A stretch of 45,450 nucleotides of DNA from Apostichopus californicus (Eukaryota > Echinodermata > Holothuroidea > Aspidochirotida > Stichopodidae): positions 1 to 45,450 of the forward strand of contig JAIPMN010025019.1 of assembly GCA_020650975.1 (NCBI GenBank), given 5' to 3'. The notes under the pieces are model-generated. The model was not told where the DNA came from. It saw nothing but the letters and a program-made list of their open reading frames with translations, and made no database searches. The translations under genes were made by a program, and so were the position numbers. Positions 23,761 to 36,600 of the stretch are shown one piece after another; position 1 is the first letter of the stretch, and the number at the start of each line of letters is the position of its first letter.

Positions 23761-24536
23761 GTGTGACTTGTTGACTCTGTCATTTTATGTTGGTCTGCAA
23801 AATTCCAGTCAAACATTAATTTATGCACAGTTATAACTTCTGATGGCTTTTTTCTTGGAAGTGTTTAGTACCAGCCTTGCAGTACCCTTTAATCGCAGAA
23901 CTGTGAATAGTGTTAACTGGTTTTTGCTCTGATTCCAATTTCATCTGATGGAAAAGCTGACATGACTAACTCCATAGTCAAGCTATGTTATTGATAATAA
24001 CCAAAAGACCTCTGTTTGTGTTATTGCTTCATCATGGTAATAATCATACAGTAGTACTCTAGAAGTCAATAGCACCTAAACTAACAAATTTTGTAACAAA
24101 GCATATTGCACAAACTGAGCTTGTAATGCCATTGGAGTCTATTTCGGTATTCAACCTATTTCTTGTTTGGTGATTTTCCAATATTTATACTGTACCATAA
24201 TTGTGAGATTGGCCTAGAAGGCCAGAAGTTGATTTAACCAGAAGTTAAGGTTGATGTTAATCTTAAATGCTAATTGGACTTTGTAAATGACACAATTGGA
24301 ATACAAGTTCATGTACAGTAGGTAATTTTTCATCTTTCTGAAGTGCACTTATCCTCAGTTTATTAAACCATACTCAGATGGTCACATACATGTATAACAT
24401 CATTAATTGGATTAAACATTAACATGATTTTTTACAAAGTTTAATGTCAAGAATTTTTTTTTATGAAATTCATGGCACTTCCACATTTCCAAGTGAAAAG
24501 CTTAACCTTGTTTACTATTTTCCCTTTCGTTTACAG
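23761..24536. other. Intergenic or 5' intron DNA before the hnRNP H-like gene
   Basis: AT-rich, no gene recognised. It ends in a pyrimidine-rich stretch and the TTACAG acceptor at 24536. It is probably an intron separating an unplaced 5' non-coding exon from the first coding exon. Confidence 0.45.
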
Positions 24537-24551
24537 TAAGTAACAGTCACC

Positions 24552-24645
24552 ATGAGCAGTGACGAGGAATCAAAGGGGTTTGTTGTGCGGATCCGGGGGC
24601 TTCCATGGTCGGCATCTAAAGCAGATGTCATTTCATTTTTCTCAG
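24552..24645 (+). CDS. hnRNP H-like coding exon 1
   Basis: The exon starts after acceptor TTACAG at 24537, with 15 nt of 5' UTR beginning with an in-frame TAA, then ACCATGA. It encodes [19 protein letters not shown] and the first helix of quasi-RRM1, and ends S|GTAAAA in phase 1. An upstream non-coding exon must exist, because an acceptor precedes the ATG; I could not place it. Confidence 0.88.
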
Positions 24646-27600
24646 GTAAAATATCTTCACCAGAAATGTGCAATAGATGTTCTCTGATATAATTTTAAAG
24701 TTTGTTGTGTTTTTATATGAATCCATTGATCATTAACCATGGAAGGAATGTACTGTCACACGGGCCATATTAAAAGTTCTGTCTTCTACATGACCATGTT
24801 ACAACAAACTAGATGTTTTGGAATATGCTAATGTAGTCATATATCAGTGGTGGCAATGGTAACTGGTTTGGTATCAAAATACTATCCAAAGAGGACAGAC
24901 TTTCACTAAAATTGAACAGTGTGTGTGGTTATTTTTTGCACAGCACCTTGGGTAGTATTTACAGTACGTACTTCATTTATCAATGGTTGCTAAGATAACT
25001 GGTTTGGTATCAAAATACTATCCAAATAGAACAGATGTCGCTAAAATTGAACAGTGTTTGGTACAGTAGTTTAATGCAATGCACCATGAGTAGTACTGAC
25101 AGTATTAGACAAGGATCTAAGCTATTACTAAATACAGTAAGAACACAAAATTATTTCCCTATCAAATAGCCAAACTCAAATCAACTGCTTGATTTCATGG
25201 ACAATCATCTTTCCATGCCATTTCTGACTCATATCAGTGTTGAATTTTACCTTACAGACAGTAAAATTGTGGAGGAAGCTGATGGTGTAAAACTCATCTA
25301 CGGTAAAGATGCCCGTCCAACCGGTGAAGCCTTCGTGGAGTTTTTTGATCAGAATGATATGGACAGTGCATTCAAGATGCACAACAAGCACATGGGGAAA
25401 AGATACATAGAAGGTAGGGAGATGGAATTCACAGGCCTAGAATTTCATAATTTTAACCACTTGCTAAAAAGTGCCAGGGCTTAAAAAGTCTACTTGCTAA
25501 AATCAAGTTCTCTTTCCTGAATTACAACACACATCGGTTTCTGTACAGGCATTTGAGAGCTGCCCAATAATGTGTGCTGATAATGAGCAGTAAAACAGGG
25601 CGTATGTTAGATACCAGCATCATGTATGCTGAAAATGAGCAGTAGTACAAGGCTTATTTGTTTGATACCAACATCATGTATGGTGATAATGAGCAGTAAT
25701 ACAGGGCTTATATGTCTATACCAACATCATGTATGCTGATAATGAGCAGTAATACAGGGCTTATGTTAGATATCAACATCATGTATGCTGATAATGAGCA
25801 GTAATACAGGGCTTATGTTAGATATCAACATCATGTATGCTGATAATGAGCAGTAGTACAGGGCTTATGTTAGATACCAACATCATGTATGCTGATAATG
25901 AGCAGTAATACAGGGCTTATATGTTTGATACCAACATCATGTATGCTGATAATGAGCAGTAATACAGGGCTTATGTTAGATACAAACATCATGTATGCTG
26001 ATAATGATCAGTAATACAGGGCTTATGTTAGATACCAACATCATGTATGCTGATAATGAGCAGTAATACAGGGCTTATGTTAGATACCAACATCATGCCG
26101 ATTCTGTGACTGACCATTGTTCATGTGTTTCTGGTGACATACAATGTGAAGATTATATTGAAGAGAAAAATATTCTATACTGCTATTTGAAACCCGATCT
26201 CAATATCATGACCCGAACTCAAGGTGTGGCAGATTGAATGTAAATAATTTTGACTGGCTAAACATTTAACTACTACAGAAAAATAGCCTGAATTTCAAGG
26301 CCTGATGCATTCCTTAAAAGTATTACTCTAGATTCATATTTCGCTGTGATAGTTATGTGCATATTATTTTGAAATAATATGATTTTAAGAAAAAGCATTT
26401 TGCTATTACTCTATACAGTAACTGAATTTTATAGTAGTGTAGTTCATGTACCTTGACTTAATGATTTCTTTTGAAATAATGAGGAAGGTACCAAAGTTTC
26501 TGAAAATGTTCTCATAAGCTACAAGCATGTGCTTATCATGTGATATGAATAAGTATCATGGTGATGAAATGTTTAGAATTATATGGAATAAGTTATTTTG
26601 TGTTTATACTTCTTCCTTTGGTGCAAAAACCTAGAAGGGTGTCTTTGTTTCATTAAGGCCATGTTATTCTGTGTAATACAGAGCAGCTTTGGACCTTGCA
26701 AGGACTATAAACTGCTCAAGCATCATTAAGTAGGCAGGGATAACACTTAAAAACCAGGACAAGCATGGTAGAAACTTTTAAGGGCAGATTGATAATAAGA
26801 AAGTGATTTGCAACTGACCACAGATACTGTACACGTTCAGCAGGGTTTTGCTGTCCCTGAACTGGACTGTGTGACACTCAGACAATTTCTTTGTTAATTT
26901 CATGTGCTAGACAGCTGACCTAAGGGTCTGTGCAGAACCGTTTTGCAATAAGCACATTTGACTGTAGCTCAATACTTGATAGCCCGAATTGCATGTAGTA
27001 TCTACCGAATTGTCGAAATGACATACATGTATCTGTCATTTGTTCAACAGTTTACAGATCACAGAAAAGTGAAATGGACTGGGTAATGAAGAGGGCTGGA
27101 GAGGATGCTGTGAAGCCTAAAGAAGGACAGTGTGTTAGGCTTCGAGGGCTTCCTTATGGATGCACCAAAGAAGACATAATTCAATTCTTCAATGGTAAGA
27201 CTGTCCTGGGAAGCTTGGCTCATGGACAGATTCTCAAATTATCTTGTTTCACTGTGCCCAGGACTCCATCTATGATTTATAAAAGATTGGTTTCATGCTT
27301 GTATAGAACATGAGTTAGTAAGTAGGTGATGGGACTTATCAATATTACAAATGTAAAAGAGTTTGTAAAAACTGTGGCAAAGTTGCTCCTGGCATATTGC
27401 TCAGAAATCTTGGCAAGGTATGAGTCGATTTGGGCACCTGCATAATTCATTTTTGCTTGCTTGTATTTTTATGGTTTTTCACATTAAAATTTTTGGAAAT
27501 ATGCGTGAGGTTTGTATTAAAATTGATTCTTTCCTGTGGTTTGAGAGAAAAAAGTTTGTAAGATGACTTGCATAATTGCATTATCAGGTTGTGTATTGAT

Positions 27601-30600
27601 TTTAATTCCATATGAAGATATAAAAATTGTGTAGGAAATCATCCAGAATGATTTTGAAAATGGAGAACAATTATTGATATTACTAAAGTGATAACTCTGA
27701 GATGACATAGATATTTGGGTTGGTTTAAAGCTAAGAGCTGAAATTAGTGATCATACAAAGTTGTAATTAAGGGGATATTTTTCTTCCAGTTTGAGAATGG
27801 GCATCATGGGAGGTATGTTAGATGGTGGGCAATGAATTGATTGCGATGGTGGGTGGGGGGAGGGAGGTAGGGGAGGTTGGTCGGTGTGCACTTGGGCATA
27901 TGATTGTATTGACTGAGGGTGGCAGGGGTATTTGGCTAATTGGTGGGTAGATACGTCTGATCAGGATGTAAATGGGCTGAACATATAATACCGTTCATTT
28001 ACAATTTTTAGAAAGTCAATTTGAAGGAATTCTTCATTTGATTTTCGTACTTTTACACCATTCTTTGACTTGTTCCTTTTTCCGTGGTTGGCGTAGGGAT
28101 GGAGATCAAGGCTAACGGCATCACCCTGATGACTGATTTAAACCGGAGGCCTACGGGGGAAGCATATGTCCGCTTCGCCACAAAGGAAGAGGCTGAAAAG
28201 TCTTTGAAAAAACACAAGGAGAAGATAGGGCACAGGTGGGCTGGTGGATTAGTTGTAATTGGTGTTGTCAGTTGTAATGGTACTTGGAGGTGACTGTCTT
28301 ACAGGGATTAGTGGATTAGTATTTATTAGTATTAGTATTATTATGGGCAGGGTGTAGGTCATTTAAGTATCGAATAAGCTCAGGTATGGGAGGTATGCTA
28401 TAATGAAGGTATTGTTTAGATAAAATGATGAACAGGTTGAAGGTATTTTCACATGCAAGAAGGTATGTCTTACATCTTTGAAGGCAAACTTTGTCTTGTA
28501 TAATGATAACAGAGAGGAGGTTTGGAGAATTTAATGGTCATAGTTAGTAGTTGTCGGCATCGCATTAGTTGACTATAATTTGAGGTGAATGAATATTGGA
28601 GAGAATTAGGACAGGGTTTATAAAACTTTTATTTTAATTAATTTGTGCTTTAAAGAGAGAGAAAAATGTTCACATACTGCTTATCTAGTGCAAAAAAGTA
28701 TGTGTAGGTGAAATTTATAAGTAAGAAGGGCTGATGTTTCGATCCTAGCAGGATCGTCATAGACAAAGTGAAACGAAATGTCACAAAATTAATTTGTGCT
28801 AAATTTGATTTATGATGTTGATTGTGAAGAAATGTTGGAGGTGTGATAAGGAACTTGGCATGTACTTTGGAAAGGCAATAAAATGCCTACGGAAAACTGC
28901 CTTTGTCAAATTAATTGGGAAACCAAACATAAAAATGTTTAAAAACTTTAAACACTGATGCAAACTCAAAACAAACCTCTTTTTTTGTATGGTAGCTTTG
29001 TTTTTGTGTTTTTCATTTAGCAACATGCTAAATCAGTTTTGAGCACACAATCATGTAAATGTGGAACATAAATTTTTTATTATGCTGGTGTTAACATTGT
29101 CTTGAGGTAGAAAGGCTCTGTTATCTATATGTGGTAGATTACCAAACTTCTAGGCAAATTATTTTACAATAGTGTGCAATTTATTTCAAATTATATAATT
29201 TTCTGAAGTATTTTATTTAAGTGATGAAGAAAATACTTGATAAATACCATTTCATTATTGCAAAGGAACAAATTATAGAGAGCTTTTGTCTGTTTACTCT
29301 GTCAAACCCAACAATATGTGCAATTTAAGAACGTCTTTAAGTGTTAGGAAATGTCATCTAATCAAACGTAACAACCTTTGGAATTTAGGAACGTCTTTAA
29401 GTGTTAGGAAATGTCATCTAATCAAACCTAACAACATTTGCAATTTAAGAACATCTTTAAGTGTTACACAAAATGTCATCTAAGTTTGTTTCCATCACCT
29501 TTGCAGATACATTGAGATCTTCAAGTGTAGTCCACAGGAAGTCACCAATGCAACCACTAGTATGCGTCGCGTACTGCGAACACCACCCTTCGATCGTCTA
29601 CCTCCCATGCCCCCAGCGCAGGGGTACGGATTTCCTCCACCTATGAGGGGTGGCCCTGGTGTTGCAAGAATGAGGGGGGGTGGCTATGGAGGTTAGTTTT
29701 CCAGATTTGCTGATGTGAACCAAATATTGTTTCATTTCCTTATGTTTGTTAATGGAACAATTTTTGTGCAATAATTTCAATTATGCAAAGGTTACAAACA
29801 ACATCAGATTTTTGTGGCATTGATAAAAAATTCATATCGGAGCATTGTTTTAATTACCCTGAAATGTCACATGTTGCACTTTTAAAACTCATAGAAATAA
29901 GTGACAAAGAAAATATTGAATTTGATAAATGATCTTGGAAAGAACTTTGGAAATAAATGTATAGATTAGTTGCTGGAATATACAAGACATTTTGTCCGGT
30001 AGTTTTCTTTTTCGAAAGTAGGTTAGCGTATGGAGCACAAATGCAGGCGTCTTAAGCCTTGCCGCAGAAAGCTTGACCGATCATGACCCAACTCAACTCT
30101 ACCTTTCTGACCTAGTTTCCCATTGTCCTGAAGACCAACGTACCTAACAACTGACCCCCTGCACACTGACCGGCTAAGCGGGACGCACAAGGACTGCATG
30201 CTGTTAATGACCGGAGCTGGTTTTGCTCACATTTAAATTTATTACCCTGTGATTGGTTACCTTTTTTAAATTTGTTGTGACCCTCCGCACAATGCCGTCT
30301 GCCTGCAGGGAAAACACTACATGTTCAGTTTTCCCGACTGAAGCTTATGTGGCTTAAATCTGGCAAAATCTTCATCAGTCATATTGTTAAGCACACACAC
30401 ACACACACTGTTGGACTATCCAAGATTTTCCACGTAACAATGATGGAGTTGAGTATGGTCATGGTCAGTCTTGCACTCTGCGGCTGGCTTTAGAGGTCAG
30501 CTGGTCACTTAATGTATCTTCATTTCTTAAATTAGCTGATTGGGTTTCGTAATCACATCCAACTTTCCAACAGGTTTCACTCAGTTTACCATTATGACAT

Positions 30601-33600
30601 GTTTTGTAAAACTCATCCACGACTCTTACTGTTATATTTCAACTAGCTAAATAAACTGTTAATGATAATGACAATGTCAGCCCTGATTCCTATATGCAAA
30701 GTAGGCTTTGCTTTGCATATCTGCGATATTTTTATCTTACAATAATATTTCATACAATTTTTTGACTTTACCATTTGTACTTTAGGTTCTTTATTTTCAC
30801 ATTTATTATTACTTCCAACTAACTGAAATAAATGTGAGATATGTAAGAGAAAGATTTCACAAAGCCATAAGTTTTGACCAGTGGTTTTAATCTTGTCCGG
30901 GTTGCAAGTTCGCTTAGCACTCTTTGAAGTTTCCTTATCACTTTCCCACACCCATGACTCACAGATGTAAACCCACCTTTGATATTTTACAGTTTCCAAG
31001 GTTATAGAAGGTCGCTGCACTGCTTGAAACTTTAACCCTTTCTTACTTTTCTGATTTTTGGTCGAAATATACTTGAATTTGAGAATTAACCTGTTGGAAA
31101 GTCTGGCAGTAAGCTATTTTGTGTTTGGCGACCTACTATCAACTCTGTGCTCTGTTCTTGTTTAGGATACCTTGAAGCTTACAGAGGACTTGCACTGTTT
31201 GATAATTTTATGGATTATGTAGGATATGGGAACCCAAGGATGGGACCAGTGGGACCAATGCCTCCTGGAGGGCCCATGGGACCAAGGATGCCAGGTGCAT
31301 GGGGTGATAACGCAGGTAAGTGATTCTTCTCAGAAACTTGAGGGACCGGAGCTCTTCAGATATATCCCAGAAGCAACTTTTTCTTGGACCATGCCATAAA
31401 AAGGGTGAAGTGTTTTATGGGATACCAGACAGTGACATTTCAAAGAAAATGACCTGAAAGTCTTGTCAAATGTTGACAATTTCTGTAGTAATTTTTGCGG
31501 AAATAATGTTTCATTTGTTTTCACCTGGTTGGTAAAGTTGACTACCGTCGGAGACATTTTAATTTCTGCAATATTATCCTTTTCTTGTGGTTCTTTTGAT
31601 AATCTAATCATGGATTTCTCTCTAAAATGTGGTAACTTTCATAGCTATCTATTTGCATAGTAATCGTACATGCTATGATGATATTTGTGTTCATAAGTCG
31701 TCTACACAGCGATATAAACTAAACAGATCAGTCTTCACCAAAGTTTGTTATACCAAGTGATGTTTCCTTCTGCTTCACTTTATACTGGAATTTACTCAGC
31801 TATCAGTCTTTCCCAAGATCTTTTGCTGCAAATTGTCACAATTCTACACTGCTTGTTGTACCTCTAGTAAGACTATCCTCCTTACATGGTCTTCATTTCT
31901 CTACCTGTCCTATATTGCTGTGCTGCACACTGTTAATGCATGTACAGCCGAGAACATTCACATCCACAATATCGTGTGATAGGTCTCAGTGGGTCAAGAA
32001 TATTACATATAATCATTGAAAACACATGTACAGTAGAGCTAATGGAGTATTTATCACAGTGAGTGAAATGGCCTTGAAGTACAGTAACCTTTGCCCTCTG
32101 TTAAAATCAGAACGAGCAGGGGATCTGTAAAAGTATCTGAACGCACAGCATAAGACATTTATTTAAATAACCTTCTGAATCGCTACTTTATTGATGGAAT
32201 CTTATTTTGACTTGAAGCAGTCAAGTAAACATTGATACAAAGTTAATATGATATGCTGTTGAAATGGGAAGATACCTTTGACTAGTGTCTCATACGTTAC
32301 ATGTATAATATGTAAATCAATTAGATTTGGATCGATTGAATGAAAACCCTGTGGAACTGCATATTCGACAGTAGGCAGTTGTGTTGGCCAGAAACTCTGC
32401 TACCAGTTGTATGTATAAAAAGATATTGACTACACTGTGAGGAAATGAGGAATTTGTTGTGAATGTGTGTGTGTGTGTGCCGGGTATCCACAATGAGTAA
32501 ATGGTGAACAGCTAGTGGAGTAATACCCATCTTCTCCAGTCTCTGAAGTTATATACTTTATACTAGAGAAAAAACATTAATACAGAAATCTCTTTCTCTC
32601 TGTCTCTCATACAGGATTTGGATACCCTGGAGGAGGTGGAGGAGGAGGAGGAGGCATGGGTGGGGGTATGGGAGCTAGTGGGGGAGGCAGGGGAGGGTCA
32701 GACTTTGTAAGTAACACAGGGCATTATGTACACATGAGAGGAATTCCTTTTGCTGCCACCCAGCAGGACATCAAAGAGGTAAGATAAGAAAGGGTTTAAT
32801 TCTGTAATTTATAATAAGATTAATGATACGATAAATCCTGGATTATTGGCACATGCTTGGACAGAAGGTTGCCTGGATTGGGGTCACAGATTATCTATGA
32901 TGCAATATAAATACACAGTTCATGAAATGTTTATACATACTGTGTATGGAGTTATTTCTGGTACATATGTATACACTGTGCATGAAATATTAATAAATAC
33001 TGTGTTTGGAGTAATTCCTGTAGATACGAATTCACAGTTCATGAAATGTTAATTACATACACTGGCAGTATGTTTGTTTTCATTGTTAAACAAAATATCT
33101 GAGAAAAGAGGAAAATTTAAAATCTTACAGCATAGATGCTTGTTTTGTTAAATCGTTTGGTAGTGATGAACTTGTTTGCATCAATTTTAACATTTCTTAT
33201 CATGAAAAATAGTAACCAACTTAGAAGCTCCTGTAAGCTCATATACCATTATCCATCACACAATGACAGAAAATTATTATTCTCTGTATTAATTCTACAC
33301 ATTTCATGTTCTTTGTTTCTTTGATCTGTTGCTTAGTTTTTCAGTGGAGTAGCAATTCCAACCAACATAGTCTTTGGGTTTAATGACAACGGTCGAAAGA
33401 ATGGGGAAGCTGATGTGGAGTTTCCTACCCACGATGAGGCCCTTGCTGCCATGTCTAAGAACAGAGAGTATATCGGGCCAAGATACATTGAGCTTAACTT
33501 GCATTCCAACCCCAGAAGAAGAGACATTAGTGGAGCCAATGAGAGAGACTACGGCAACAGAATCGGTAAAGTTTAATCTCATTTATTTCTTGTCATCTCC

Positions 33601-36600
33601 TCCTCCTCCTCCTCCTCCTCCTCCTCCTCCTCCTCCTCCTCCTCCTCCTCCTCCTCCTCCTCCTCCTCCTCCTCCATATCCTTCTGACATAGTGCATACC
33701 TGTTTCATCTGCATCATAACCATCATCTCAAGTCGTGTTTAAATTGAGGATCAAACCCAATGCTCAGTGTTCAGCATTAGAACAAGATCAAATTGATTTT
33801 AACTGCTGTCTAAATTAGACCCTGTTCTTGGAATCAGACCCTGTGTTCGCAATCACCAAAACAGGAAGTCGAGTTTTGTTTTACTAGAAGACAAGGTGGG
33901 AAACCAGAAGCTGTGTTTGGTGAAGCTTTGCTGTAATACCTTCCACTATTGTGTCAAATTAGGCACGTAACAGACAGTAATTAAAGTTAAAGGTCACCTC
34001 TGCTTCCAGGTCAGCCCTGAAATGCTTTTACATTACATATATAACACTGGTTGTAGGGTCTTATCCTCCCCAAATCCTTGTCTATAGCAGGGTTCAAATT
34101 ACCGGGTCTGACCTGCATTTACACTACAAATTGGATCTCAAGCAAGTGCTTGAACACTGTGCTCAAATGTAAACAGGGCCTTATCTTCACATCTGGTCTA
34201 TAATATATCACACTGTATTCGCATAAAATGCCCAGTTATTACCATATTTACAGAATTTGTGAAGGAAAAATAATACAACTTGTATCAAGTTTATTGTACT
34301 TGTTGGTATCATATAGTTAATAGGTGTTTGCTAACTTGGGTTATATTTGTCCAGTTGAAGGTATAATCTCATCAGTGAGTTTCGATATTACTCCTTAGAT
34401 GTGATCCCTTTTCGCTCCCTCCCTCCTCCCACACTGCATGGTTATGTACGTATCTTGCTTGCTAATAGTATGCCACAGGGTGATCCATTAATTAAAATAT
34501 ACAAATCAATGAGTCTTCTTTGAAAAGTGGAAATATATTCTGCCAACTGAAATGTCTGGATAAAAGCTGGTGTTGAGATCTGTGGAATTGAGGTACTGTT
34601 GTGAATATATTTGGTAGGTTATTATGATGGTGCTGTGCATTTGAATGGTTATCTTAATAGTACTGTGGGTTGATACAGGTTGTTCTATTAAAGCATATGT
34701 ATAAGAAAAACAGCACTACTAGTACCAAAGTTGTCTGCGTATAACTCGGCCAATGAAATCGTGCAATTTCTAAAAGTTGGAAAATTTAAGAGAAACTTTA
34801 CTTTATTACCAGAATTATTATAAGATTGAGATGATGGAGCAATAGGCAGGAGCAGGGATATTAGAATATGAAAGAAAAAAAAAAAAAAAATTAAAACCAG
34901 ACATTTGCCAGTTCTGTTAAATTAGTACTACAGTACAACGGATGTTTAAATTCTTGGAAAAATGTAACATGACAAATCTTTGAAACTGTCCTTCAACCTA
35001 TCAGAGTTTCAAAGCAATTGTACCTCATGAATGTATTAAAACATGCTTTACATTTACATATCTGGCTGATGTTGTCATTTTCAAAAACTTTCAAGGTTAA
35101 TAATCAGCTCATTTGCTTCCTTCTGGAGATAAGATATTACACAACATTTAACACCAGTCTTGATGAGTTGCATTTGTGCTATGTTTATAACATCTCTGGG
35201 CCACACTCATCAAAGTCACTCAATCAGAATCTGTTTCAGTTTCGTCATTGCTTCTACGGGATGCATGTACTAGGCTTAGATGATAGCATTGTGGCCTTGC
35301 TGGGTTTAATTGTCATATATTGCCACTGTTGATGGTAATGGAGTCATAGCTGTATGAAATGCTATCTGTTGGCTAATAGTGCAGCCTTTTTACAGGAAGA
35401 GCATCATTATGTTGCCGTAAACACCCCGAAGCAATGAGTTATCAGAAAAGATTCAAAAGAAGTACTAAACATGCAAATAGTTCTCCCAAAATATTGTTCT
35501 CAATTAATCTCCTATGACTTAGTCTAATGGTAAGTGGCTGGATGGCTATGGTGAAATTCATGAGGTTACAAATTCAGATCCTGTTGAAGCACAAAATGCT
35601 CTTTACTATTTTAACTTTTGGTTCAAAAAGTGTGAAAAGTTCTTAAATTGTTGAAACATAAGATTCCTGAAATCCAAATTAAGTGGAGGTTAGTATTTGG
35701 CTATGTGGAAGATTGTTCTGGTTTATGTTTCTCTGGAACGTTAAAGGACAAGTACCGATGCATTTAGCTTAAAGGGACTGTATGGTATCAACAAACTAGT
35801 TAGATGATATACTGAAACTGTCACAAAGTTTCAAAATATCAAGAAGAAAAAAAACGTTTATACTTCTCTTTTTAACAGTTTTGGAATAGCATGTCTCTTT
35901 GCATGGTATTCATTTATGGCTATTGTTGTGCTCATAAGTTTCCATGGTGATATATAACTGAGCCAGGCAATATTCACTGAGTTTTGGTTCTATGATTGTT
36001 TCCATTCGCTTCACTTTTCATTCCTTCCTGCTTGGAATGTATCTGTCATCATAATTATTAATAAGGCTACTATTAACATTATTTATTGGTGTAAGTTGTG
36101 AACTAATAATATTGGCATTAACTGACCAGATCAAAATATACAACAAGACTATGTGTGTCTGAATATTTTGAAATATAAGCCTGTTTTCTCTGGGTAAAGT
36201 TTACTACATTGGCAGGACAAATTGTTCTCTTCAAAAATATACCTTTGTACTCGAACTGAAGGTACAAGATAAATTTCCTTATTCTGAACCTGGGCCTATC
36301 TAGTATTGTTTATTTCAGTTTGCAAGACCGCAAATTATTATTTTCAGTGCAAAATATCAGGTTTTTTTTTTCTAACTTAAATTTAGAATAAACTTACAAA
36401 AACAACTGCCTATAGATGGTAGAACTCACCCCTGGAAAAGTCTTCATATTTAATGATTACTTGTGATCCAAATTAATTTGTTGAGAGATTCAATGTCCAC
36501 TAGTTAACTCTATTAAATTGTTATTAATAAGAAAGTCAGCAATGAGCATCATTTGAATGTACAATGTTTGTCTATTAATGACATTGACTGCTACATAGTC

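Noticed and set aside
28734-28790. GATCCTAGCAGGATC hairpin near 28741 as a regulatory RNA or terminator
   Set aside because: It resembles a small stem found in dispersed invertebrate repeats. One short palindrome is not enough to call a feature.
33374-33742. 122-residue frame with a long proline run
   Set aside because: It is a shifted frame of exon 8 running into the CTC microsatellite; the prolines are the repeat.
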